IMG/VR virus record: IMGVR_UViG_3300031999_000225
Span: 1-21,292 of that record
Source: a virus
DNA length: 21,292 bases
Reading direction: 5' to 3' (one strand)
This document shows, in pieces, positions 13,371-20,841 of the stretch. A program made the position numbers and the translations under genes. Position 1 is the first letter of the stretch, and each line of letters opens with the position of its first letter. The notes under the pieces were generated by a model. It did not search any database. It was not told the origin of the DNA and worked only from the letters and a program-made list of their open reading frames with translations.

Positions 13371-13853
13371 ATGTCAAGAACAACATTCTCAGGCCCAGTT
13401 AAATCAGGCACAAATAGATACACTCCATACAAAAACGTTGGTACAACAGTATTAACACAACAAACTCCATTTACTTTTGATGCAACATTAGTTCAAAGCG
13501 TAACCTTATATGTTCCAGCAGGATCTAAACTACTTAACATTTTTGTTGATGTTATTACAGCATATGATTCAGCTACATCAGCTACTTTAACTGTTGGTAA
13601 AACTGCAGCTGGTACTGAGTATGCTTCTGGTGTTAATGCTAAAACAGCAGCTCGTACAACTCCTACATTTACAGCAGCACAATTAACCAATATGCAATCA
13701 ACACCAGTTGATGTTGCAGCAAACAACGGCCAACAAGCTTCTTCAGCTCTTGTTGTTACAATAACATCAGTAGGTCAGCCTACAGCTGGTACAGGTTTTG
13801 TTACATTCCAGTACGCTCAATCTGATGACCGTGCAACATATAACACACAATAA
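13371..13853 (+). CDS. Beta-rich virion structural protein
   Basis: A 160-aa protein beginning MSRTTFSGPVKSGTNRYTPY, rich in Thr/Ala/Val/Ser. Strands such as SVTLYVPAGSKLLNIFVDVI are followed by SATLTVGKTAAGTEYASGVN. It has no Cys and few charges. The family sits after the capsid gene in related phages and is probably a head decoration or fibre component. The ATG at 13371 follows GAAGGAAAAATT; an in-frame ATG at 13341 falls in the leader stem and has no ribosome site. The gene is the first one after its own promoter and leader. Confidence 0.7.
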   Translation: MSRTTFSGPVKSGTNRYTPYKNVGTTVLTQQTPFTFDATLVQSVTLYVPAGSKLLNIFVDVITAYDSATSATLTVGKTAAGTEYASGVNAKTAARTTPTFTAAQLTNMQSTPVDVAANNGQQASSALVVTITSVGQPTAGTGFVTFQYAQSDDRATYNTQ

Positions 13854-13860
13854 TTAATCT

Positions 13861-13880
13861 AAGGGGGTTAACGCCCCCTT
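13861..13880 (+). terminator. Hairpin, possible intrinsic terminator
   Basis: A perfect 7-bp G/C-rich stem AAGGGGG/CCCCCTT (13861-13867 with 13874-13880) has a 6-base loop and is followed by GTTTAT. The T-tract is weak, so it may attenuate or protect the transcript end and not fully terminate. It lies 7 bases after the upstream stop codon. Confidence 0.6.
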
Positions 13881-13904
13881 GTTTATAACTTAAGGAGATT
13901 AATT

Positions 13905-14417
13905 ATGGGTATGCAATATGATGTAAAACAAGCGCATTTAAATTCTAGTGGGTATCTAGTTAAATATCCTGTACGTGTTAAAGGCATATCGTTTACAGGT
14001 AGTGCTTCTGCTGGAACTTTAGTAGTATTTGATACCGAAACAACTCCTGTATCAGCAAGTGTAACTTATGCACAAACTGGCACACTTGTAACAGTAACAA
14101 AAACAGCGCATGGATTAATTACTGGTGATGTTATTGGTATTCATTTTTTAACAAATGCCGGTGTTTCAGCTACTGATGGTACATATGATATTACTAAAAC
14201 AGGCGCAGATACATTTACTTTAACTGATATTAACTCACGTACTATTACTAGCACTGCAGCTGTATATACTGTAGGTAAATGGTTACTTACTTATGGGACC
14301 AACGCCGGAGATTATTTTAATAATGCACCTATTATTGCAGGTGAAGGTATAAGAGCTAGTAACGGTGTATATGCTGTTATGACAAATATAACTGCAACAC
14401 AAATAATTTACGGGTAA
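13905..14417 (+). CDS. Beta-rich virion structural protein with FCCH-like module
   Basis: A 170-aa protein starting MGMQYDVKQAHLNSSGYLVK. An internal block of about residues 50-118 (TKTAHGLITGDVIGIHFLTN, then DGTYDITKTGADTFTLTD) has the H-G-(L/Y)-x-x-G-D and T-(Y/F)-x-(I/V)-T...T-F-T-L-T pattern of small beta modules found inside phage tail and baseplate proteins. The flanking parts (residues 1-48 and 119-170) look like one split domain. This suggests an inserted module. AAGGAG lies 8 bases upstream. Likely a head or tail surface component. Confidence 0.65.
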   Translation: MGMQYDVKQAHLNSSGYLVKYPVRVKGISFTGSASAGTLVVFDTETTPVSASVTYAQTGTLVTVTKTAHGLITGDVIGIHFLTNAGVSATDGTYDITKTGADTFTLTDINSRTITSTAAVYTVGKWLLTYGTNAGDYFNNAPIIAGEGIRASNGVYAVMTNITATQIIYG

Positions 14418-14422
14418 TAACT

Positions 14423-14644
14423 ATGAGCGCAGAACGTGAAGTTATAGAACACGGTGTAGAAATTAAACATATACAATCAGACGTGGATAGCATTATGGAA
14501 GACATGGAACAATTAAAAGCTCGTCTAGATGGTATTGAAAAAACACTAGAAGAAATTAAAGGCGGTTGGAAGGTATTTATCGCTATTGCTACTATTCTTT
14601 CTGGTATTATTAGCTGGATGGTAACTCATTGGTTAGGAAAATAA
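14423..14644 (+). CDS. Holin-like protein (XhlA-type layout)
   Basis: A 73-aa protein. Residues 1-47 form a charged coiled coil (IKHIQSDVDSIMEDMEQLKA, RLDGIEKTLEEIKGG) and residues 49-70 form one membrane helix (KVFIAIATILSGIISWMVTH). This coiled-coil plus C-terminal transmembrane layout matches XhlA-type haemolysin/holin proteins of phages. No endolysin lies in the window, so a lysis role is unconfirmed by context. No good Shine-Dalgarno is visible. The alternative is a membrane-anchored structural or superinfection protein. Confidence 0.55.
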   Translation: MSAEREVIEHGVEIKHIQSDVDSIMEDMEQLKARLDGIEKTLEEIKGGWKVFIAIATILSGIISWMVTHWLGK

Positions 14645-14645
14645 T

Positions 14646-15170
14646 ATGCCAAGTAAATCTAAAGCACAACACAAACTTATGACAGCAGTAGCCCATAATA
14701 AAGCATTTGCTAAAAAAGTTGGAATACCACAAAAAGTAGGCAAAGATTTTGCAGAAGCTGACAAAGGTAAGAAGTTTAAGTCTGGTGGCTTGTATGCAAA
14801 TATTCACGCAAAAAAACAGCGTATAGCTCAAGGTAGTGGTGAGAAGATGCGTAAAGTTGGATCAGCAGGCGCACCATCTAAACAAGATTTTATTGATTCA
14901 GCAAAGACTGCCAAAATGAAAAAAGGTGGTGTATCATTAGCTATTGGTCGTGGTGAAAAACTACCAGTATCCAAAGGTGCTGGATTAACTGCAAAAGGCC
15001 GTGCTAAGTATAATGCAGCTACAGGAAGTAATTTAAAAGCACCACAACCACAAGGTGGCGCTCGTAAAAGATCATTCTGCGCCCGTATGTCTGGTATGCC
15101 TGGTCCTATGAAAGATGAACAAGGCAGACCTACTCGTAAAGCAGCTTCTTTAAAACGTTGGAAATGTTAA
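14646..15170 (+). CDS. Basic phage protein with DUF3008-like and DUF6321-like parts
   Basis: A 174-aa, Lys/Gly-rich protein. The N-terminal part MPSKSKAQHKLMTAVAHNKA followed by FAKKVGIPQKVGKDF resembles the DUF3008 opening. The C-terminal part has KLPVSKGAGLTAKGRAKYNA, RKRSFCARMSGMPGPMKDEQ and RPTRKAASLKRWKC, the pattern of DUF6321 proteins. Both assignments are from memory of the family motifs. A MKKGG segment lies between them (about residues 91-95). A net positive charge of this size suggests contact with packaged DNA, but no function is established. Two Cys, at 145 and the last residue, are conserved in the C-terminal pattern. Confidence 0.7.
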   Translation: MPSKSKAQHKLMTAVAHNKAFAKKVGIPQKVGKDFAEADKGKKFKSGGLYANIHAKKQRIAQGSGEKMRKVGSAGAPSKQDFIDSAKTAKMKKGGVSLAIGRGEKLPVSKGAGLTAKGRAKYNAATGSNLKAPQPQGGARKRSFCARMSGMPGPMKDEQGRPTRKAASLKRWKC

Positions 15171-15183
15171 CAAGGAAAATATT

Positions 15184-15645
15184 ATGAAAAAGAAATCAGT
15201 AAACCCAGCAATGGCTATGATGGCAGCACGTGCAAGACGCATGCCAGCAGTTAGACCAGCTCCTATGGCAGCCCCTATGGCAATGCCACCAAGTATGCCA
15301 ACTGGTATGCCTCCAGCTATGCCAGGAATGAAAAAAGGCGGGGCGCTTAAGTCTGTAGAAAAAAGTAAGAATCCTGGATTATCAAAATTACCAACGGAGG
15401 TTAGAAATAAAATGGGCTACATGAAAAAAGGCGGTATGTCGTATAAAGAAGGTGGAAACGCTAAAGGATGTGCAACTAAATCAGATGCAAAAATGATTGC
15501 TAAAAAAGAAGTAAAAGGTCATGAGTCATCAATGCATAAAATGAAAATGGGCGGTAAATGCATGGCTACTGGTGGCAAAGCATCTCAACTATCTAAAGCT
15601 AATGGTATTGCTGTTCGTGGTAAAACAAAAGGCACGATGTGCTAA
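15184..15645 (+). CDS. Met/Pro/Lys/Gly-rich basic protein with C-terminal GKTKG tag
   Basis: A 153-aa protein of low complexity. Residues 9-49 are Met/Ala/Pro-rich (AMMAARARRMPAVRPAPMAA). Repeated MKKGG-type motifs follow at 49-53, 80-84 and 120-124 (KMKMGG). The protein ends ANGIAVRGKTKGTMC (139-153), which is shared with the next gene and with the 64-aa gene at 19388. It is probably a disordered virion-associated protein. AAGGAAAATATT precedes the ATG. Function unknown. Confidence 0.65.
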   Translation: MKKKSVNPAMAMMAARARRMPAVRPAPMAAPMAMPPSMPTGMPPAMPGMKKGGALKSVEKSKNPGLSKLPTEVRNKMGYMKKGGMSYKEGGNAKGCATKSDAKMIAKKEVKGHESSMHKMKMGGKCMATGGKASQLSKANGIAVRGKTKGTMC

Positions 15646-15655
15646 GGAAAATAAT

Positions 15656-16141
15656 ATGGCTAAAAAAGACGAATATTTAGAAGGTTACGAATTAGGCATT
15701 AAAAAAGGTAAATCTATACCATCTGAGCCTGGATTACCTGATAGATATCAAAAAAATATGTTAGCTAAAGTTTTATCCAGCGGCGCTCAATTTTTTCCTG
15801 AACCCCCTGAAGTTAAAAACCTAAGATTAAAAAGAGAAGCTGATGATAGATATTTAGATTCCCCGATGGGTAAAGGTGAGGCTCAAGGACGTGCAGAATA
15901 TGATAAAGCACTTAAATTGGAATCAGAAAGAGCAAAAAAGAATCCTCCTAAAGCTATTCCTATGACTAAAGAAGATGCCAAAGTTCTTAATTCACCTGAG
16001 TTTAAAAAAGCTAGTGAAGGTACTAAAGATATGAAAAAAGGCGGCGTAATTAAAGCTAAAAAAATGGCTAAAGGTGGTACAGCATCATCAAGAGCTGATG
16101 GTTGCGCTACTAAAGGTAAAACTAAAGGACGCATCATTTAA
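15656..16141 (+). CDS. Basic phage protein with C-terminal GKTKG tag
   Basis: A 161-aa protein starting MAKKDEYLEGYELGIKKGKS. Residues 1-120 are charged and helical, then come MKKGGVIKAKKMAKGG (126-141) and the closing ADGCATKGKTKGRII (147-161). The tag is nearly the same as that ending the preceding protein, though the two proteins are otherwise unrelated. I start at the ATG at 15656 with AAGGA upstream; a longer reading to 15572 lies inside the preceding gene. The stop overlaps the next start (TAATG). Function unknown. Confidence 0.65.
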   Translation: MAKKDEYLEGYELGIKKGKSIPSEPGLPDRYQKNMLAKVLSSGAQFFPEPPEVKNLRLKREADDRYLDSPMGKGEAQGRAEYDKALKLESERAKKNPPKAIPMTKEDAKVLNSPEFKKASEGTKDMKKGGVIKAKKMAKGGTASSRADGCATKGKTKGRII

Positions 16142-16536
16142 TGCCTGTAGACTATTCTCAGTATGAACCATACTGGGTAAAAGAATTTAGAAGATGTGAG
16201 CATTGGATTGAAGCAGCGTTAGAATATTCACACGGAACACATAATATTCAAAACATCTTTGAAGATGTAATGAATGGTAGAGTTGAATTCTGGCCTGGTA
16301 AAGAATGTGCTTTAATTAGCCAAGTAGTCCAGTACCCACAAAAGAAAATGATACATGTATTTTTAGCTGGTGGTGATATTAGTGAAATTAAAGAAATGGA
16401 ACCTCATATCGTTGAATGGGCTAAGCAACAAGGATGTTCAGCTTTGTCTTTAACAGGAAGACCTGGTTGGACTAAGAGTTTTTTAAAAGATATTGGGTAT
16501 CAAAATACTCAAGTTCAAATGATTAAGGAGTTTTAA
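16141..16536 (+). CDS. GNAT-like phage protein (probable)
   Basis: A 131-aa protein with the blocks MNGRVEFWPGKECALISQVV (44-63), KKMIHVFLAGGDISEIKEME (68-87), VEWAKQQGCSALSLTGRPGW (91-110) and LKDIGYQ (115-121). The strand-helix order and the G-C-x-x-(L/V)-x-(L/I)-x-G-R-x-G-W ... GY ending fit a group of phage proteins annotated as GNAT-fold. The acetyl-CoA P-loop (R/Q-x-x-G-x-G/A) is not evident, so it may be a non-catalytic structural relative. It lies between disordered virion genes. Confidence 0.65.
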   Translation: MPVDYSQYEPYWVKEFRRCEHWIEAALEYSHGTHNIQNIFEDVMNGRVEFWPGKECALISQVVQYPQKKMIHVFLAGGDISEIKEMEPHIVEWAKQQGCSALSLTGRPGWTKSFLKDIGYQNTQVQMIKEF

Positions 16537-17046
16537 ATGGGTGCATCATCACAAGGCGGTCAAATGAGACCTCAGCCTCAAGTTCAGCCACAACAAAGAC
16601 CTATGGGTGGACAAAGACCACAACAAGGTAAAGGTCCAGGTTTGCCTATGCCACAACAAGGTGGAGATCGTCCATTTCAACCTAAACCATATCAGCCTAT
16701 TGGCGCAAACAATCCTCCATTTAATCCTAACCCAGTGCAGCCTGTTCCAGGTAATATGCCACAAGGCAAAGGTCCAGGACAAGGGCAAATACCACCTCAA
16801 ATGGCGGACGCAATAAAAACTCACTATATGCAACAAATGCAAAATGGTAACCCTATGGGACCAGGCGCACCAATGCAGCCACAAGTAATGCCTCCAAGTC
16901 CAGGCCAGCAAATACAAGGTGGGCAATTTGGAAATATGGGTGCTTATATTTCACCTATGGCACAAAAACCACAAGGTTTACAAATGCAACCAAGTATGAA
17001 TCAAGGTATGCCTATATATGGTGGTGCTGGTAAAGGACCTATGTAA
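16537..17046 (+). CDS. Pro/Gln/Gly/Met-rich disordered protein
   Basis: A 169-aa protein composed almost wholly of Pro, Gln, Gly, Met and Asn, starting MGASSQGGQMRPQPQVQPQQ. It contains GKGPG twice and GKGPM at the very end. It has no predicted globular fold, Cys or membrane segment. AAGGAG lies 6 bases upstream, and its stop overlaps the next start (TAATG). Long disordered proteins at this genome position are common in related phages; they may fill or link virion parts. Function unknown. Confidence 0.65.
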   Translation: MGASSQGGQMRPQPQVQPQQRPMGGQRPQQGKGPGLPMPQQGGDRPFQPKPYQPIGANNPPFNPNPVQPVPGNMPQGKGPGQGQIPPQMADAIKTHYMQQMQNGNPMGPGAPMQPQVMPPSPGQQIQGGQFGNMGAYISPMAQKPQGLQMQPSMNQGMPIYGGAGKGPM

Positions 17047-17834
17047 TGAGTCAAGCAGCCCAATTAGGACAACAAGGATCTGACCATGGACAATACGGTC
17101 AAACTCCCATGGCTACGCCTTATGGAATGAATAGCTCTGCTAATGCTAATCAACAACAAAATGAGAATACTCAAAATGTAGGTGATTATAGCCCAATGTT
17201 GCCATCTGGTGGATTAATGCAAGGTCAACCTAAACAATGGTATCCTGGTATGTATCCAAGCACATCACCACAGTTTGGTACCAATCCTTATGCACCACAA
17301 ACATTTAATGTGCAAGGTCATCCTGGTCATAATCCAAGTACGTTTGCAGCGGTAGAACCTAATATTAATAATAATGCTATGTCTAATCAAGGTCAGTTTG
17401 TACAACAAATGGCTCGTGGTGGAAAATCAAAACCAGCTCCAGTTAATGGTGGTTTTACATATACTGAACCACCAAAAACATGGTCTGGTCCAGTAAGTAC
17501 TAATGCACCTAGCTATCAACAAGAAAATCCAGTAGATGCTTTTTCTAACATGAAAGGTTTGGGTATGAAACCTCAGACATCTCAACCTAATGGCATGGGG
17601 TCAGCAAAAGGTCTTGGAATGGCAAGTGTAATTGGAGCAGAAAATCCAGAGTTTGCTAAAGCTATGGGTAAAGGTCCAGCACAAGTTGAACAAAAAGCAC
17701 AAGAAGTTGTACAGCCTACAGTAAATGCAAATCAAGTATATGCGCCTAGATATGATCAATACGCACCAGTTAGAACTAATATTGATGAATACGGCAATCC
17801 GTTGTTTAACAATGGTGGTTCAATAAAGGAATAA
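17046..17834 (+). CDS. Gln/Asn/Pro/Gly-rich disordered protein
   Basis: A 262-aa low-complexity protein starting MSQAAQLGQQGSDHGQYGQT and rich in Tyr-Pro and Asn-Gln patches. Short recurring motifs include KGLGM (twice), MGKGPA and MARGGKSKP, and it closes with FNNGGSIKE. The KGLGM/GKGPA motifs echo the GKGPG motif of the preceding gene, so the two may have a joint role or a common origin. Translation is coupled to the upstream gene. No domain is recognised. Confidence 0.6.
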   Translation: MSQAAQLGQQGSDHGQYGQTPMATPYGMNSSANANQQQNENTQNVGDYSPMLPSGGLMQGQPKQWYPGMYPSTSPQFGTNPYAPQTFNVQGHPGHNPSTFAAVEPNINNNAMSNQGQFVQQMARGGKSKPAPVNGGFTYTEPPKTWSGPVSTNAPSYQQENPVDAFSNMKGLGMKPQTSQPNGMGSAKGLGMASVIGAENPEFAKAMGKGPAQVEQKAQEVVQPTVNANQVYAPRYDQYAPVRTNIDEYGNPLFNNGGSIKE

Positions 17835-17835
17835 T

Positions 17836-17997
17836 ATGAGAGCATCACGTGGAATGGGAGACATAAGAGCTTCCAAAATGCCTAAAGGTAAAAAGAAAGC
17901 CCGCAGAGATAATACTGATTTTACTCAGTATGCTAGTGGCGGTAAAGTTGCGTCTAACGCAAAAAGCAAAGCAAAATTTGCAAAGGCAGCTAAATAA
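17836..17997 (+). CDS. 53-aa very basic protein
   Basis: MRASRGMGDIRASKMPKGKK, then KARRDNTDFTQYASGGKVAS, and an Ala/Lys tail (NAKSKAKFAKAAK). About a third of residues are Lys or Arg. The RGMG-x-I...KMPK...R-(K/R)-D-N...GGKV pattern recurs in small phage proteins near tail genes (from memory). AAAGGA lies 6 bases before the ATG, and the TAA overlaps the next ATG (TAATG). It probably binds DNA or an acidic virion partner. Confidence 0.7.
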   Translation: MRASRGMGDIRASKMPKGKKKARRDNTDFTQYASGGKVASNAKSKAKFAKAAK

Positions 17998-18938
17998 TGG
18001 CACAAACTACAGGCACATCAGTATTTAATCTAAACATGAATGACCTCATTGAAGAGGCATTTGAGCGTTGTGGTATAGAATTAAGATCTGGTTACGATTT
18101 TAGAACAGCAAGACGAAGCTTAAATCTACTCACAGTAGAATGGGCTAATCGTGGTATTAACTTATGGACAATTGAAGAAGGTCAGATACCAATGGTTACT
18201 GGTCAGATTACATATCCTATCCCTGTTGACACCATAGACTTATTAAGCACTGTAGTTAGAACTGGAGCAAACACAAACCAGATAGATATTAACATTAGCC
18301 GTATTTCAGAAGATACATACTCTACAATACCTAATAAAAACGCTACAGGCCGTCCAATCCAAGTATGGATTAATAGACAGTCTGGTAATAGCTCAACTTC
18401 TACAGCATACTTATCAGCTTCTATTAGTTTATCAGATACGACTATTACCATGAGTAGTGTTGCTGGATTATCAGCTACAGGATACATTCAATTAGATAAT
18501 GAAATCATTCTTTATCAAAATGTAGACAATGCTACCAACCAATTATTAAACTGTTTCCGTGGTCAAAATGGCACGACAGCAGCGGCACATATAGCCACGA
18601 CAAGTCCTTATAATTATGCTATAGTACCATTATTACCAAATATTAATGTATGGCCTACACCAAACGCTGGTGGTGATTATACATTTGTATATTGGAGATT
18701 AAGAAGAATTCAAGATGCTGGTACTGGTGTAACGGTCAATGATATTCCATTTAGATTCTTACCATGTATGGTAGCTGGATTAGCATATTACTTAGCTCAA
18801 AAAGCTCCAGAAGTAGATCCAAATAGAATGGCTATGTTACAAGCTGATTATGAAAAACAATGGGATTTAGCATCTCAGGAAGATCGTGAAAAGGCACCTC
18901 TTAGATTCGTGCCAAGAAACATGTTCTATACAAGGTAA
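17997..18938 (+). CDS. Neck / head-to-tail adaptor protein with inserted domain
   Basis: A 313-aa protein. Conserved blocks are NDLIEEAFERCGIELRSGYD (15-34), RSLNLLTVEWANRGINLWTI (40-59), ISRISEDTYSTIPNKNATGR (100-119) and DIPFRFLPCMVAGLAYYLAQ (249-268). These match a podovirus-type tail accessory/adaptor family (P22 gp4- or T7 gp11-like in role). Residues about 138-207 form an inserted beta module (LSDTTITMSSVAGLSATGYI ... LLNCFRGQNGTTAAAHIATT). The protein would sit under the portal and join head and tail. The core resumes at NVWPTPNAGGDYTFVYWRLR (217-236). Confidence 0.8.
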   Translation: MAQTTGTSVFNLNMNDLIEEAFERCGIELRSGYDFRTARRSLNLLTVEWANRGINLWTIEEGQIPMVTGQITYPIPVDTIDLLSTVVRTGANTNQIDINISRISEDTYSTIPNKNATGRPIQVWINRQSGNSSTSTAYLSASISLSDTTITMSSVAGLSATGYIQLDNEIILYQNVDNATNQLLNCFRGQNGTTAAAHIATTSPYNYAIVPLLPNINVWPTPNAGGDYTFVYWRLRRIQDAGTGVTVNDIPFRFLPCMVAGLAYYLAQKAPEVDPNRMAMLQADYEKQWDLASQEDREKAPLRFVPRNMFYTR

Positions 18939-18941
18939 GAC

Positions 18942-19376
18942 ATGCCTACCAAATATTCATCTGGTAAATATGCGATTGCCGAATGTGATCGTTGTGGTCA
19001 AAGATACAAGCTTAAAGAGCTTAAGAAAATGATCATTAAAACCAAGCTTTTTAATATTAAAGTATGCCCAGAGTGTTGGGACCCAGATCAACCACAGTTA
19101 CATTTAGGTATGTATCCTGTAAATGATCCACAAGCAGTGCGTGAACCAAGACCAGATGTAAGCTATAATGTAGGTGGCACAACTGGTTTAAAAACTGATC
19201 TATATGATCCAAATGTTAATAACGTGGATGATGCTGGATATCCTACTGATGGTAGTAGACAAATTCAATGGGGATGGCAACCAGTAGGTGGTGCAAGTTA
19301 CTTTGATACACTTTTAACGCCTAATAACTTAACACCACAAGTTGAAATAGGCACTGTTACAATAGTTACAACTTAA
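18942..19376 (+). CDS. Zinc-ribbon phage structural protein
   Basis: A 144-aa protein with CDRCGQRYKLKELKK (C15, C18) and VCPECWDPDQPQL (C42, C45), a four-cysteine zinc ribbon typical of a widespread phage family whose members read C-x-x-C-x(n)-L-x-V-C-P-x-C-W-D-P-x-(Q/H)-P-Q. The C-terminal 80 residues are Pro/Gly/Asn-rich. It lies between the adaptor and basic-protein genes and is likely a small virion or assembly protein. All four metal ligands are present. Confidence 0.8.
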   Translation: MPTKYSSGKYAIAECDRCGQRYKLKELKKMIIKTKLFNIKVCPECWDPDQPQLHLGMYPVNDPQAVREPRPDVSYNVGGTTGLKTDLYDPNVNNVDDAGYPTDGSRQIQWGWQPVGGASYFDTLLTPNNLTPQVEIGTVTIVTT

Positions 19377-19387
19377 GGAGAAACAAA

Positions 19388-19582
19388 ATGGCATTTAAAA
19401 AAGCAGCTGATGGCATTACTAAACAAGGTAAAACTAAAGGCAAAAATCTAGGTGATTCAGGACCTACAGCTGGTATTCAATCTGGTAAAGGTTCTAAGGG
19501 CGCATCTTCAGTAACTTCATTAGATATGAAGAAACTTGGACGCAATTTAGCAAGAGCAATGAATCAAAAAAAAGGTAAATAA
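19388..19582 (+). CDS. 64-aa basic protein with N-terminal GKTKG tag
   Basis: MAFKKAADGITKQGKTKGKN, followed by LGDSGPTAGIQSGKGSKG and MKKLGRNLARAMNQKKGK. It carries the same tag as the proteins at 15184 and 15656, here at the N-terminus (residues 7-20). The rest is Lys/Gly-rich, with a basic C-terminal helix. GGAG lies 7 bases upstream. Similar short proteins are found beside tail genes in related phages (from memory); function unknown. Confidence 0.7.
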   Translation: MAFKKAADGITKQGKTKGKNLGDSGPTAGIQSGKGSKGASSVTSLDMKKLGRNLARAMNQKKGK

Positions 19583-19584
19583 TT

Positions 19585-19917
19585 ATGACTAAAGAACGCA
19601 AAGTTCCAGTGACACCAGCAGAAGCTTATCCTTTGGGTCACGCTAAAGAGAACAAAGATGCAAGTGCCTACACTGAGTTTAAATACCCTTCTGGCGGTGG
19701 CAATGACATTGGTGTTTATAAGCAACCTATGACTAATCCAAACGGTACAGAACAAGAAGCAGTAGCTATGTCTGGCAACGGAGTAAGCAAAATGAATATA
19801 TCTGTTGGCGGTGTTAGCAAAGGCAACTATGGAGAAGTAAATCCATATGGCGTTAAAGAAATGCGTGGATACGGTGCAGCAACTAAAGGCCGTAAAATCA
19901 GTGGTAAACAAGGCTAA
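19585..19917 (+). CDS. 110-aa phage hypothetical protein
   Basis: Begins MTKERKVPVTPAEAYPLGHA and ends YGVKEMRGYGAATKGRKISG plus KQG. The closing GYGAATKGRK (residues 95-104) is a distant relative of the GKTKG tag of neighbouring proteins. It is Gly/Lys/Asn-rich and probably flexible. It follows the 64-aa gene after 2 bases and precedes the tail-tube gene. Function unknown, likely virion-associated. Confidence 0.65.
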   Translation: MTKERKVPVTPAEAYPLGHAKENKDASAYTEFKYPSGGGNDIGVYKQPMTNPNGTEQEAVAMSGNGVSKMNISVGGVSKGNYGEVNPYGVKEMRGYGAATKGRKISGKQG

Positions 19918-19920
19918 TTA

Positions 19921-20841
19921 ATGAATTATATCCAATTGTATCAAAGCATTCAGGACTATACAGAAACTACAGAACAGTTATTTGTGGCTAATATTCCTCG
20001 CTTTGTTCAAGAAGCTGAGGACAGAATCTATAATTCAGTTCATATTCCATCACTACGTAGGAATGTCACTGGCTCATGCACATCTGGAAATAAGTATTTA
20101 TCCTTGCCTAATGATTGGTTGGCTAACTATTCTTTGGCTTTAATTGATGCAAGTGGTAACTATGAATACTTATTAAACAAAGATGTAAACTACATTAGAC
20201 AAGCGTTTCCTAATCCAGCCTCCACTGGGCAACCTACGCACTATGCTTTATTTGGCTCACAATATTCAAATATTAATGAGATGTCTCTTATTTTAGGCCC
20301 TACTCCAGATTCTAACTATGGCGTAGAAATGCATTATTTCTATTACCCACCTACCATTGTTCAAGGTCAAATTGATACATTTGGACTGCTTGTAGGAGGA
20401 ACAGGATATGTTGCTGGCGTATACTCAGATGTAGCTTTAACTGGCGGTAATGGTTCTGGTGCAATAGCCACAATTACAGTTAATTCATCTGGCGTAGTAA
20501 GTAATGTTGCCTTAAAAGATGGTGGACAATTTTATGCCGTTGGAGATGTTTTATCTGCACTTAATACTTCATTAGGAAACAGCGGAACTAATTTTTCAAT
20601 TCCTGTAAATACAGTAACAAATTCATCTGGCACAAGCTGGCTAGGTGATAACTTTGACCCAGTATTGCTTTATGGCTCATTAAGAGAAGCTATGCTCTTC
20701 CAAAAACAAGAGCCAGATATGATTAAAAATGTTGATGATAAATTTATAGAAGCTATGCAACAACTCAAACGTCTTTGTGATGGACTTGAGCGTGGTGATG
20801 CATACCGTGATGGTCAAACTAAACTTAAGGTTAGAACATGA
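19921..20841 (+). CDS. Tail-tube / adaptor protein with inserted beta domain
   Basis: A 306-aa protein. The conserved core has QSIQDYTETTEQLFVANIPR (8-27), FVQEAEDRIYNSVHIPSLRR (28-47), LPNDWLANYSLALIDASGNY (62-81), YLLNKDVNYIRQAFPNP (83-99) and SWLGDNFDPVLLYGSLREAM (239-258). This matches a podophage neck/tail-tube family. Residues about 148-233 are an insertion of Gly/Ser/Val-rich beta repeats (TGYVAGVYSDVALTGGNGSG, then KDGGQFYAVGDVLSAL) that separates core strands. It probably forms a ring below the 17997 adaptor. It overlaps the next gene by 4 bases. Confidence 0.78.
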   Translation: MNYIQLYQSIQDYTETTEQLFVANIPRFVQEAEDRIYNSVHIPSLRRNVTGSCTSGNKYLSLPNDWLANYSLALIDASGNYEYLLNKDVNYIRQAFPNPASTGQPTHYALFGSQYSNINEMSLILGPTPDSNYGVEMHYFYYPPTIVQGQIDTFGLLVGGTGYVAGVYSDVALTGGNGSGAIATITVNSSGVVSNVALKDGGQFYAVGDVLSALNTSLGNSGTNFSIPVNTVTNSSGTSWLGDNFDPVLLYGSLREAMLFQKQEPDMIKNVDDKFIEAMQQLKRLCDGLERGDAYRDGQTKLKVRT

